A stretch of DNA of 32,310 nt from an uncultured Prevotella sp. (GTDB lineage Bacteria > Bacteroidota > Bacteroidia > Bacteroidales > Bacteroidaceae): contig ONQB01000045.1 in NCBI GenBank assembly GCA_900319905.1, positions 1 through 32,310 on the forward strand, in the 5' to 3' direction. Shown here piece by piece: positions 20,820 to 29,200 of this stretch. How positions within the stretch are numbered: position 1 is the first letter of the stretch; the number at the start of each line of letters is the position of its first letter. The position numbers and the translations under genes are program-made. The notes beneath the pieces were generated by a model. It was given only the letters and a program-made list of their open reading frames with translations, did not search any database and was not told the DNA's origin.

Positions 20820-20940
20820 TGGAGAAGTTCAGAAGTCCGGAAGTAAGGAAGTTCAGTCATTACTATAATGATACCTTATCATCGGATACTTATACATTTG
20901 ATAGGACTTCTGAACTCCCGGACTTCTTCATTCTTTGATA
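20820..20940. repeat. Family B repeat element, copy 2
   Basis: GAAGTTCAGAAGTCCG-type octamers, then a core GTCATTACTATAATGATACC, then reverse-oriented octamers (GACTTCTGAACTCCCGGACT). It matches the reverse complement of 299-435 across about 110 bp with scattered differences. Confidence 0.7.
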
Positions 20941-20961
20941 CATCCTCTCTCACTCCCTTTC

Positions 20962-21063
20962 ACTCCTAACTCCTAATTCCTAACTCCTAACTCCTAACTC
21001 CTAACTCCTAACTCCTAATTCCTAACTCCTAACTCCTAACTCCTAACTCCTAACTCCTAACTC
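20962..21063. repeat. 7-bp tandem array (AACTCCT) upstream of the smalltalk-like gene
   Basis: About fourteen AACTCCT heptamers, a few with one change (AATTCCT), stop just before the ATG at 21067. It is the same heptamer as in front of the HU-like gene, so both short genes have an array immediately before the start codon. Confidence 0.85.
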
Positions 21064-21066
21064 ATT

Positions 21067-21186
21067 ATGTCCATAGAAAATAAAGCAAAAGCCTGGAAGA
21101 TGGTCATCAACATGATTATCTCCATCCTCACAGTTGCATGTGACGCAAGTAAAGCTACTTCTTTTCTCCCCGCTCCCGTCCGCTAA
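21067..21186 (+). CDS. Smalltalk-like small peptide, divergent C-terminus
   Basis: A 39-residue frame starting MSIENKAKAWKMVINMIISI followed by LT. This charged N-terminus, WK and hydrophobic helix are typical of smalltalk peptides, which sit after HU-like genes in Bacteroidales. Known members then continue with an alanine/threonine-rich LGV-x-SC ending; here the sequence is VACDASKATSFLPAPVR, so the C-terminus is altered, perhaps by a deletion, and the coding end overlaps the terminator stem. The function of the family is unknown; the hydrophobic segment suggests membrane association. The start is supported by the array ending right before it. Too short for routine gene callers. Confidence 0.55.
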   Translation: MSIENKAKAWKMVINMIISILTVACDASKATSFLPAPVR

Positions 21187-21214
21187 CCACGGAATGAGAG
21201 CGGGGTGTTTTTAC
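21168..21214 (+). terminator. Intrinsic terminator
   Basis: CCCCGCTC (21168-21175) pairs with GAGCGGGG (21198-21205), followed by TGTTTTTACT. It overlaps the last codons of the smalltalk-like gene and closes the HU/smalltalk unit. Confidence 0.75.
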
Positions 21215-21351
21215 TCCTTTCAAAGGTTTCATCTGATGCAGTCAACGATGGGGTTTGAGCTTCCGTATTTGAGGGATTTTTTCCCGTAATCGAGGTAAGA
21301 GCAGCAAAGCTGGAAGTATGTAACTTTGCAGCCGTACATAAAACAGTCATC

Positions 21352-21419
21352 ATGAGAAGAATATTCATCGTTTTGCCATGTTGGTGACTGTTATCGTGGC
21401 AGGGGCACAAAACATTTAA
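21352..21419 (+). pseudogene. Frameshifted signal-peptide stub
   Basis: From ATG 21352 the frame gives MRRIFIVLPCW and stops. With one inserted base it would read MRRIFIVLAMLVTVIVAGAQ, a good Sec signal with an AGA-Q cleavage site, and then stop. It follows a TAACTTTG promoter element by 23 nt. Probable remnant of an exported protein gene. Confidence 0.4.
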
Positions 21420-21428
21420 AAAAGGTAT

Positions 21429-21518
21429 ATGAAAACGATGAGACTGATGATCCTGGCACTCGCCATGGTGCTGTCGGCTTCTGTATCAGAGGCCAGGACT
21501 TTGATGATAATCGTCTAA
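21429..21518 (+). pseudogene. Second signal-peptide stub, 29 codons
   Basis: MKTMRLMILALAMVLSASVS, then EARTLMIIV and TAA: a complete Sec signal with an SEA-R site followed by only a few residues. It is preceded by AAAGGT. It may be the truncated start of an exported protein or a secreted micro-peptide. Confidence 0.4.
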
Positions 21519-21612
21519 GAGATTAAGGCTTGCAGGAACTGGGATGGCTCAACTACATTCAGCGATGAGGTAGTAAAGTCATCAACGTTTCGGTATAAAT
21601 GAAATACACGTG

Positions 21613-21933
21613 TCATTTGTATTTTTCCTCCCAATGTTTATGCATAGCAGCCTTGTCGTCTATGGCAGGACCACCCTTGATATCCTTGACTATGTCCAAA
21701 GCACGTGGATCGATGACCAAATCAGCCTTGGTGATTCTGTTTTTCTTACTCTCGCCGATAGCCTTCTTCACGTAACGGCTAATACGCTCCAACAGGCTGT
21801 TGTCATCTATCTCCTGTATGGAGTTAAGCAATGATGTCTTAAGTTCGCTTCGCGCACCATTTCTCGCCATGGCAGAACTCAAACGAGTTTGGTTCTGCTC
21901 ATTTGGCTTACGAAAAAGTTCAAAAGCTGTCAT
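21613..21933 (-). CDS. Orphan antitoxin-like protein, 106 residues
   Basis: A charged cytoplasmic protein. The segment LKTSLLNSIQEIDDNSLLER, then ISRYVKKAI, resembles the short helical antitoxin/addiction-module proteins of Bacteroidota with I-x-x-I-DD-x-x-LL and Y-(V/I)-KK. The C-terminal half (KADLVIDPRALDIVKDIKGG, ending MHKHWEEKYK) could be the partner-binding part. A strong promoter stands 26 nt upstream. No toxin gene is present on either side (downstream is the degraded region), so the partner was lost or is elsewhere. The assignment is based on pattern only; a free-standing regulator is possible. Confidence 0.6.
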   Translation of the reverse strand: MTAFELFRKPNEQNQTRLSSAMARNGARSELKTSLLNSIQEIDDNSLLERISRYVKKAIGESKKNRITKADLVIDPRALDIVKDIKGGPAIDDKAAMHKHWEEKYK

Positions 21934-21958
21934 AATCCAAATATTTATCTCTTCCCTG

Positions 21959-21989
21959 CAAAGATAATGTTTTTATATTAATAGGCAAA
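21959..21989 (-). promoter_or_regulatory. Promoter of the antitoxin-like gene
   Basis: Minus strand: TTTG (21989-21986), 19-nt spacer, TATCTTTG (21966-21959). Full consensus. Confidence 0.75.
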
Positions 21990-22059
21990 GAGAAAACACA
22001 AAAAATAGCTCACAGCTGCGCAGTCTTGTAATATAGAGGGTCGGGAATCCGGAAGTTTA

Positions 22060-22115
22060 GAAGCCCAGTCTTTAACAACACCCGATTTTGGATGTTATGT
22101 ATCAGACTGGGCTTC
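22060..22115. repeat. Long-loop inverted repeat downstream of the DUF4374 gene
   Basis: GAAGCCCAGTCT (22060-22071) and AGACTGGGCTTC (22104-22115) are perfect complements separated by 32 nt. It lies 17 bp after the DUF4374 stop and may end that transcript, although no U-tract follows. Remnants of family B octamers are adjacent. Confidence 0.6.
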
Positions 22116-22131
22116 CTATATGATCAGCGCA

Positions 22132-23544
22132 TTACTGTCTGTTGAGCCATCCTGTCGCATTCACCGACTCGCCCTCCACAGTGGCACCCTTGACAGCCAC
22201 GGCCGTTCTCGGGTCGATGCGGTAGAAAGCGGGATAGGAGCCCTTCTCGGTGGTCGTCACGGGCAGGTAGCAATAGCCGTTGTGGGTGTAGGGCGACTCG
22301 CCGAAATCGCTGATGACACGCTCGTCGGGCAGACCAGTGACGGCGGTGAGCGACTGCGTAGCGGCATTGAAGACGGCTAAGCGCGTTGCGCCTACACCAT
22401 TATAAGTAATGCCCTGGGTATAGAGCTGCAACAGGAAGTAATCGCCCGTGATGTGCCAGCAACGATACATCGGGAGCTTGGGGCCGATAGCCTCAAGATT
22501 GACGTAATAGGAGGGGTCGAACTGCGTCTCGCCTTTCTTGATGCGCACCACACCCGACGGCAGTTGTCCCTTGACTTTCTTGAGGTCGGAGGCCTGTGTG
22601 TCATAGACGCTGAAACGGCCGTAGCCCGGTGAGAAGACATAGACGTCGCCGTTGTCGTTGGCCCAGATGGTCTGATAATACTGCGAGCGGTTGCGGCCGG
22701 TGGCATAGCCAATCTTGCCGGTGCGCGCGATGACGGGGCGCTCGCTGAAGTCGGAGCCGGAGTAGATGGCGACGAAGGCCGAGTCGGGATATTGCGTGGC
22801 GGGAATGCTGCCCTTGACGAAGGCCGAGCTGCGCTGGCCGCCATCGGCCTTGGCAATCAGGTCCTGGGAGGAGACAAGCTGGGGATAGTTCTTCACCCCA
22901 TAGACGCTCATGCCCATAGGGACCACCGAGGTGTAGAGGCGGTTGTTGGCCTCGACAAATCCCGAGAAGCTCACAAACTCACCATTGCCCAGGAAGTTCT
23001 CGGCAGGGTAGGTATGGGTCTTCACCGTGCCGTTGACAGAACTGAGATAGTTGACCAGCAGCCCCTTGGCAATATTCCCGTCCTGGTCCTTGGTCGTCGA
23101 GTTGCCGGCAGAAGCCGTGATAACGTTGTCGCCCCACGTGCCGTAGGTCGTCACACGGTTGAAGTTGTAGGTCAGACCATCCACCATCTTGCCGTCGGCA
23201 TCCAACTGATAGGAAGAGCCCGTTCCGCTGTTGCCCTGATTATAGACCAGCCGGAAGAGATATCGGTTGTCCTTGAAAATCCAGTAGGCCCCCTCCTCGG
23301 TCTCCTTTCCTTTGCCTTTGATGCTGATCACGCCCTCGTCGAGACTGTTGGCCGTGACCAGATAGTTGACCTCATCGACCGTTGCGCCCACGACGATGGA
23401 GCCTTTTGAGACTTCGTTGATTTCCGGGTTGGAAGACTCACTTTCATCGGTCAGAGGTGAGTCGCTACTGCTGCATGAGGCCAACAGCGCAGCCGAGCCC
23501 ATCACGAGGGCGGCATAGAGATGTAGAGAATGTAAGCTTTTCAT
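22132..23544 (-). CDS. DUF4374 surface lipoprotein, XusB-like
   Basis: A 470-residue lipoprotein when started at ATG 23544 ([20 protein letters not shown]); the longer frame to 23667 would overlap the upstream receptor gene. The lipobox LLASC puts the lipidated Cys at 24, followed by [14 protein letters not shown], an acid/serine-rich stretch compatible with surface export. The rest has beta-propeller-like repeats ([19 protein letters not shown], then [20 protein letters not shown]). DUF4374 proteins include XusB of Bacteroides, a surface protein that captures ferric enterobactin for the receptor XusA. It lies 23 nt after the TonB receptor gene, so they form one operon. A PepSY protein (XusC), usually third, is not in the window. 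Iron repression is expected but no Fur box was recognised. Confidence 0.85.
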   Translation of the reverse strand: MKSLHSLHLYAALVMGSAALLASCSSSDSPLTDESESSNPEINEVSKGSIVVGATVDEVNYLVTANSLDEGVISIKGKGKETEEGAYWIFKDNRYLFRLVYNQGNSGTGSSYQLDADGKMVDGLTYNFNRVTTYGTWGDNVITASAGNSTTKDQDGNIAKGLLVNYLSSVNGTVKTHTYPAENFLGNGEFVSFSGFVEANNRLYTSVVPMGMSVYGVKNYPQLVSSQDLIAKADGGQRSSAFVKGSIPATQYPDSAFVAIYSGSDFSERPVIARTGKIGYATGRNRSQYYQTIWANDNGDVYVFSPGYGRFSVYDTQASDLKKVKGQLPSGVVRIKKGETQFDPSYYVNLEAIGPKLPMYRCWHITGDYFLLQLYTQGITYNGVGATRLAVFNAATQSLTAVTGLPDERVISDFGESPYTHNGYCYLPVTTTEKGSYPAFYRIDPRTAVAVKGATVEGESVNATGWLNRQ

Positions 23545-23567
23545 TGTCTGTCTATTTTTTGTTATTA

Positions 23568-25745
23568 TTATTTTCCGAAGAAGACCCTTGCCTTGGCATA
23601 GATGGCGCGGCCGGGCTTCTGGAGGGAGTAGTTGTCGTAGAGGTCCTCGTTGGTGAGGTTGTTGCACTCGATGGAGAAGTTGTAGCGTCCGCGGATGCTG
23701 TAGGCCAGCGCGATGTCGTGTGCGGTCTGTGTGGGCACCCTCTTCTTAGAGTCCGCACTGCCGATGTTTTCCCAATAGAGAGGGAACTCGTGCTGATAGT
23801 TGAGGTTGTAGGTGAAGGTCAGCGTGTTGGCCGGAGCACCCAGTCCCACCCATCTGAGCACGACATCGGCGGTACCGTAGCGGTAGGGCATGTTGGGCAT
23901 CCGCACATTATAGTGCAGGCTGCGCTGTCCGCTGTTGGCCGAGAGACTGCGCTCACGGTCCTTGGCCGCGATGTCGTTGAACGTGCCGCCCACGGAGAGC
24001 CACTGTCCGAGGCGGTATCTCAGCGAGAGGGTATAGCCCATGGTGCGCACCTTGCCGTGGTTCTCATAAGCGCCATAGTAGGTGCCGCTCACACTCTGAA
24101 TGGTGCGTCGGATGAAGTCGCGCGTGTTGCGCAGCACGCCACCCACCTCGGCATAGAGGGCGTGGGGGCCGAAGCTATGGTCGTAGCTGAGGTTGATGTT
24201 GAAGTTGTGGCTCATCTCCGGCTTGAGGTTGGCGCGTCCCGACTCCATGTCGTCGTCGCCAAAGAGCTCGGTGATGGTGGGCAGACGGTAGGCTTTCTCA
24301 TAGGAGAACTTCGTTTGCACGCCCCGCAGCGGGAAGACGCTCAGCGCCGTGCCATAGCCCAGGGCGTCGGACGACATGCGCCGGTTGACGTAGCCGCCGA
24401 TGCCATCAGCATTCTGCGAGACGGGTCCTTCGACATTCTCCCTGTAGTATTTCCCGAACGCCACGATGTTCCACAGTCTTGAGGGCGTGAAATGGTAGGA
24501 GAGTCCGGCAATGTGCTTGGTGGTCTTCTTCGGGATGGAGAAGTCGGTGATGCGGCTGGAGCTCTGCAGATAACTGCGGTTCTTGCGGTCGAAGTTGTTG
24601 AAAGAGTAGTTGGCGGTGAGCAGGTGCTGGCGCGCCCACTGATATTTGGCGGCGAGGCGTGCTGTCCAGATGGCGGTCACGCTCTCGGTGTTCTGATAGC
24701 TCTGCTCGCCCATGCTCCCGGTGCAGATGCGCTGCCCGTACCAGTTGTATTTATAGGCCGTGGTATCGACGTTGTAGCTCACATTGCGGCTGTAGGCTAC
24801 GTCGGCGCTCACCTGCAGTCCGTCGGTCAGGAAGTGGTGCTTGGCATAGGTAAGCCGTGGCATGAGGACATAGCCCTTGCGGTGCTTCTGCCCATAGACA
24901 ATCTCCTGCCTGACGCCGTTCTGTATCTGTTGGTACTCGTGCGAGTAGGTCATGTTCAGCAGCAGCCGGTCGGCCCATCGCCGCCCCTTCACCCCGACGA
25001 CAGCGGTGGCCGTCTCGTTGTGATAGCGGCCATGGAAGCGGCGCACCGTCTCAATCTTGTTGCGGTCGGTCTGCTCAAATCCGTTGTCGAGAAACTGCGT
25101 GACGAAGGTCTTGACCTTGTAGTCGTTGTCAGAATAATTCTGATTGAAACTCACGTCGTACATCCACCCGTGCTTCAGGTTCTGGCCGAATCTGACTGTC
25201 GTCCGATGGGTGTTGAAGGAGCCGTAGGAATAAGACGCGTCGGCATACCACTGGAAGGGTCTGCGGCGCGTGACGATGTTGATGACGCCCCCCATGGCAT
25301 CGGTACCGAACTCCACGGGCACCACACCTTTATACACCTCGATATGGTCGGCCATGCCAACGGGAATGTTGCTGAGTCGGTAGGCGCTGCCGATGCCCTC
25401 CTGCGGCACGCCGTCGATGAACACCTTCACATATTTGGCGTCCATGCCGTCGAGCATGATATTGGTCTGACCGCCCACGCCACCGGTCTCACGCAGCTTA
25501 ATGCCGGGGGCAGCGCGCAGGGCGTCGGCCAGCGTCTTGGTAGTGTTCTGCATCGACTTGGTATCGATGGTCATGGCGTTGTATCCACTTTTCCGTATAT
25601 GGGCCACCCCGGTCTTACCTGTCACCCTCACTTCGCTGAGCCGGTAAGCGGCGGTGGTGTCAATCTTCGTCCTTCCATGATGGACGTGTTGGGCTTGCAG
25701 ACTCATGGCAAAGCCACAAGCCAGCAGCAAGAAATATAGTTTCAT
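23568..25745 (-). CDS. TonB-dependent receptor, XusA-like siderophore/iron-complex receptor
   Basis: A 725-residue outer-membrane receptor. Signal peptide at 1-18 ([16 protein letters not shown]); a TonB-box-like region follows ([20 protein letters not shown]); the plug domain spans about 50-165 ([20 protein letters not shown], then [12 protein letters not shown]-like [14 protein letters not shown] and [10 protein letters not shown]). The 22-strand barrel occupies the rest and ends [11 protein letters not shown] with a terminal Phe-rich strand. It lacks the N-terminal carboxypeptidase-like domain of SusC proteins, consistent with the siderophore/heme receptor type. It is encoded directly before the DUF4374 lipoprotein, as in the Xus xenosiderophore system. 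The ligand itself is not predictable. A small secreted protein with its own promoter precedes it by 115 nt. Confidence 0.88.
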   Translation of the reverse strand: MKLYFLLLACGFAMSLQAQHVHHGRTKIDTTAAYRLSEVRVTGKTGVAHIRKSGYNAMTIDTKSMQNTTKTLADALRAAPGIKLRETGGVGGQTNIMLDGMDAKYVKVFIDGVPQEGIGSAYRLSNIPVGMADHIEVYKGVVPVEFGTDAMGGVINIVTRRRPFQWYADASYSYGSFNTHRTTVRFGQNLKHGWMYDVSFNQNYSDNDYKVKTFVTQFLDNGFEQTDRNKIETVRRFHGRYHNETATAVVGVKGRRWADRLLLNMTYSHEYQQIQNGVRQEIVYGQKHRKGYVLMPRLTYAKHHFLTDGLQVSADVAYSRNVSYNVDTTAYKYNWYGQRICTGSMGEQSYQNTESVTAIWTARLAAKYQWARQHLLTANYSFNNFDRKNRSYLQSSSRITDFSIPKKTTKHIAGLSYHFTPSRLWNIVAFGKYYRENVEGPVSQNADGIGGYVNRRMSSDALGYGTALSVFPLRGVQTKFSYEKAYRLPTITELFGDDDMESGRANLKPEMSHNFNINLSYDHSFGPHALYAEVGGVLRNTRDFIRRTIQSVSGTYYGAYENHGKVRTMGYTLSLRYRLGQWLSVGGTFNDIAAKDRERSLSANSGQRSLHYNVRMPNMPYRYGTADVVLRWVGLGAPANTLTFTYNLNYQHEFPLYWENIGSADSKKRVPTQTAHDIALAYSIRGRYNFSIECNNLTNEDLYDNYSLQKPGRAIYAKARVFFGK

Positions 25746-25771
25746 AAAGAGATGATTAGAGCATGGGCTGT

Positions 25772-25812
25772 ATTAGAAGTCCGGAAGTCCGGAAGTCCGA
25801 AGTACAGTCATA
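25772..25812. repeat. Family B octamer array
   Basis: GAAGTCCGGAAGTCCGGAAG units followed by a GTACAGTCATATGCTTA core fragment; related to 299-354. It lies in the leader between the small gene and the receptor gene. Confidence 0.6.
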
Positions 25813-25860
25813 TGCTTAAGTGTTGGGGGATCAAACGTTGTTAGGGTAATGGCTCTACTT

Positions 25861-26046
25861 TTAACAGATGATTTTGGGAGGAAGAAAGGAATACACACTA
25901 CGGTGAGTCAGAAAATACTCCAACTCATTATCGGCTTCTGCTGAAACAGAATCATCTGCGTGACGGCTCACTGCTTGGCAAGTGTGCAAGGGAAGCTGCG
26001 ACTGAATAGCAGATGAGACGAGAACCATGACGTTCTTTGGCTTCAT
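25861..26046 (-). CDS. Small exported-looking protein, 61 residues
   Basis: Start ATG 26046 (MKPKNVMVLVSSAIQSQLPL) is preferred because the promoter lies at 26080-26111; the in-frame ATG at 26082 would fall within the promoter. A weak hydrophobic N-terminal segment is followed by HTCQAVSRHADDSVSAEADN and ELEYFLTHRSVYSFLPPKII, ending in Cys. His and Cys residues could bind a metal, which would suit the adjacent iron-uptake operon, but this is inference. It is encoded on the same strand, 115 nt before the XusA-like receptor gene, whose own promoter is not evident, so the two may be cotranscribed. Family not recognised. Confidence 0.55.
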   Translation of the reverse strand: MKPKNVMVLVSSAIQSQLPLHTCQAVSRHADDSVSAEADNELEYFLTHRSVYSFLPPKIIC

Positions 26047-26079
26047 ACGCTTGTTTTTTACTTGTTTGTTTTGTGCGTG

Positions 26080-26111
26080 CAAAGGTAGCCGTTTTCCTTA
26101 GTTCCCACAAT
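26080..26111 (-). promoter_or_regulatory. Promoter upstream of the small protein / XusA-like operon
   Basis: Minus strand: ATTG (26111-26108), 20-nt spacer, TACCTTTG (26087-26080), 34 nt before ATG 26046. Confidence 0.6.
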
Positions 26112-26137
26112 ACTCAAAAATAGTGAAAAAACAAAAT

Positions 26138-26240
26138 ATGAAGCAAAGGAAAGCATTAGTGATGGAAGCATCGTCGGGTATCGGGCACGAGGTGGCTCGG
26201 CTGCTGATAGACAAGATGGAAGGCATGGACCTCTATGAAG
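26138..26240 (+). pseudogene. 5' stub of a short-chain dehydrogenase
   Basis: From ATG 26138 the frame reads MKQRKALVMEASSGIGHEVA, then RLLIDKMEG: the first beta strand and glycine motif of an SDR Rossmann fold, with the first Gly of G-x-x-x-G-x-G replaced by Glu. After about 33 codons the similarity ends and the frame runs on only as antisense of the regulator gene. It is the front end of a lost gene truncated next to the HTCS 3' end. Confidence 0.5.
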
Positions 26241-26266
26241 TCCAGAGCACACCAAGCCACTACATA

Positions 26267-29200
26267 CTATCCCTTGTACTTGCTGGGCACGACCCCATAT
26301 TTCTGCTTGAAGCACTTATAGAAATAGGCGGCCGATGTGAAGCCCACCTGCCAGGCTACCTCCGAGACATTGTACCTTCCCTCAACAAGCAAGTCTGCGG
26401 CTTTCTCCAGTCGCCGGTTGGTGATGTACTTATTGGGCGACATGCCGAAGAGTTCCCTCACCTTGCCATAGAATCGTGTACGCCCGATGTGCATCTGCTC
26501 TGCCAGCATGTCCACACTGAGCGAAGGGTCATCGATATGTTTGCTGACAATCGCCTCCACCTGCTGGCGAAAGAGAAGGTCGGCACGATTCTCAAAGATC
26601 TGAGTTTGTGACGATGCTGAATCAGACGAAGCATTCGGTTCTTCGGTTTGTCCCTTTCTTTGCTCCATTGTCTTTTGTTCATTCCGCCATTTGATGAGAC
26701 TGATGATACGCGCAATGAGGACACGGAAGTTGCAGGGCTTCACCATATAGTCGTCAGCCCCGGCCTGATATCCCTTTATCTGATGGGCCTCGTCGTCAAG
26801 AGCAGTGAGCAAGATGACGGGAGTGGCGGCCGTCGCCACTTCCTTGCGCAACTGTCTGACAATGTCGTAGCCCGTCATATCCGGCAGCATGATGTCTGAG
26901 ACAATCAGAGCGGGATTCGACTCGGCAATGCCGGCGAGCGCGCTCTTGCCGTCACTGAAACAGCAAGTGTGGAAGACAGGCTGTATTTCGCGGTTGATTT
27001 GCTCCATCATGTCGGGATCGTCCTCGATGATGGCCACCGTGACATTGTTGAGGGCCTGAGAAGCCATCTCACGTATGAGCTGTTCAGCCTGCTGACTCTG
27101 CTCCTCGTTGGGCTTGACCCTCTGAGAAGGTGTGGCGTACTCTTCCGGTGCATAGCAGCTGTCATCCATGGGCAACGTCAGGGTAAAGACTGAGCCATGG
27201 GGCTGTGCCGTCTGCCAGGCCAGATTGCCATGATGAAGACGCGCACTCTGATAAGCAGTGTAGAGACCAATGCCCATGCCGCCCCGCGACACCTCACCAT
27301 GCAGGAATGGCCGGAAGAGCTGCGTCTGCTGCTCAGAGCTCAGACCCGGACCATCATCAGCAACGCTGACAGACAAGCTCTCGGGCGAATCGCTGACCTT
27401 CAATGTTATATGTCCGCCTTTCGGTGTGTACTTCACAGCATTTGACAGCAGGTTGTAGACAATGGTTTCCACCATGTCGTAGTCAAACGTCAGAGTAATG
27501 TGCTTCTTGCTGGGTACAAAGAGATAAGTAATTTCCTTCTGTTGGGCAATACCCCAAAGGTCGGAGAAAATATGTTCCAGGAAGGGCACGATGTCACCTT
27601 CCTCAACGTGGAGCTTCATGTTATTGCTCTCCAGCTTGCGGAAGTTGAGCAACTGGTTGACCAACCTCAGCAGTCGTCTCGCCCCACGTTGCGTCACCTG
27701 AATATCCTTACGTGAAGGTGTTGTGGAGTCAGCTATCTTCTCTACGGCATTGGTGATGATGGCAAGCGGAGTGCGAAACTCGTGGGCAATATTAGTAAAG
27801 AGTGTGGTGCGGAAGGCAGTGAGCTGCTTTTCCTCCCTCATTCTGGCACGGAGCCGCATGCGCTCCTGTGCGTTACGATAGAGGTAAACAAGGAAGAGTC
27901 CAAGAACCACGAGATAGAGAGTCCACGCCCACCACGTGTTATACCATGGCTGGCGGATGGTGATCGTAAGCGTTGTCTCGGGGCCTTGCCGTTGCAGGTT
28001 CAAGGCACGGACGTGAAACACGTACTTTCCCGGCGAGAGATTGGTATAGACGGCCTTTGCCTCACTGCTCCCGACATTCCAGCCCTTGTCAACATTCTCT
28101 AAGTAATATTGGTAGACCTGAGAACGGATGTTGCGGAAGTCGAAGTTGGAGAAATGGATGGTCAAGGCGTTCACAGTGTGCGGCAGATAGATGTGGTGCG
28201 TGTGCTGTAAGGCCTTGTCAAGGACAACGCTGTCGAGTCCCTCGAAGAGACCGGTGCCATTGACATCGATGTTGGTGACGGTCACACACGACGGCTCTTG
28301 CCGGGCAAGGCTGTGTAGTCTGTTTGGATTGACCAGCACAAGCCCGTTGCCGGTGCCAAAGGCGATATCGCCATTGCGGAGCAAGCTGGCACAGCGGTCG
28401 GTGTATATGTTTCCCCTTAGGTTACTGTCATCGTAGAACTGGTTGACCTCCATCGTCCTGGGATTGACACGGCAGAGTCCATTCTCCGTTCCTACCCATA
28501 TGAAGCCGTGGCGGTCTGCCGCCAGCGACCGGATGTTATTGCTGGTCATGCCTTCTTGAGTGGTCAGCTGCTTCCAAGTCATCTGTCTGATGCCCCGACT
28601 GTAGTCACAGCGCAACAATCCTCCACCTTCAGTCCCCACCCAAAGGGAGTTGCCCTGTCCCGGCAGCAGGCAAACGATCTCGTCGGCGGGGAACTGACCG
28701 TTAAGCGGACTGTAGTTGACCAGACTGCCAGCATTGAGTCTCCGTGGAGTGATGTCACCGACATAAAGTCCCGTGAGAGTAGCCACAAAGAGCTTGTCGC
28801 CACGAATGACAAGGCCACTGATGCGCTCATTAGCCAACTGCTTGGCCCACACGGGGATGGCACGTCGACTACCGGGAAGAACACAGTACAGTCCATTGCC
28901 CCAGCTGCCCAGCCACACACGTCCCAGCCCGTCGCGCCGCAGAGTCATAAACTGCCGGGGCTCCTGTAGCTTTTGGGGAAACTGCAGCCACGTGTTGTCA
29001 CCATCGACGAAGACACCCGTGCCACGTGTAGCCTCCCAGAGGTGGCCTTGTGAATCGACAAGGCGATCGTAGACGATGAGGGGCACCGCCGTTCCCGTCG
29101 AGAACGTTTTCTGACGCGTGTTGAAGGCAAAGGCCTTCTTTTGTTCGGTAAACAACTGGAGGTTGCCGTCCCTGGTCTGGAAGAGGGTCGTCACAGAATT

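Larger units (their letters stand above)
20632..21066. other. Repeat-filled gap between the HU-like gene and the small peptide gene
   Basis: Almost every base belongs to repeats: MITE copy 2 (20640-20796 with its duplications), family B element copy 2 (20820-20940) and a heptamer array (20962-21063). Confidence 0.8.
21187..21612. other. Degraded region with secreted-protein stubs
   Basis: Besides the terminator there are a -7 type element TAACTTTG (21321-21328) and two short frames that look like signal peptides without mature proteins (21352-21419 and 21429-21518). Nothing else was recognised. Confidence 0.5.

Noticed and set aside
23457-24482. 341-codon plus-strand frame across the DUF4374/receptor genes
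   Set aside because: It is antisense to two well-supported genes and shows no domain.
24492-25739. 415-codon plus-strand frame opposite the TonB-dependent receptor
   Set aside because: It is antisense to a full-length receptor with clear signal, plug and barrel; its composition (Val/Gly/His-rich) is the usual mirror of G/C-ending codons.
26241-26611. Continuation of the SDR-like frame
   Set aside because: After about codon 33 the frame is antisense to the HTCS DNA-binding domain and loses all similarity to dehydrogenases.
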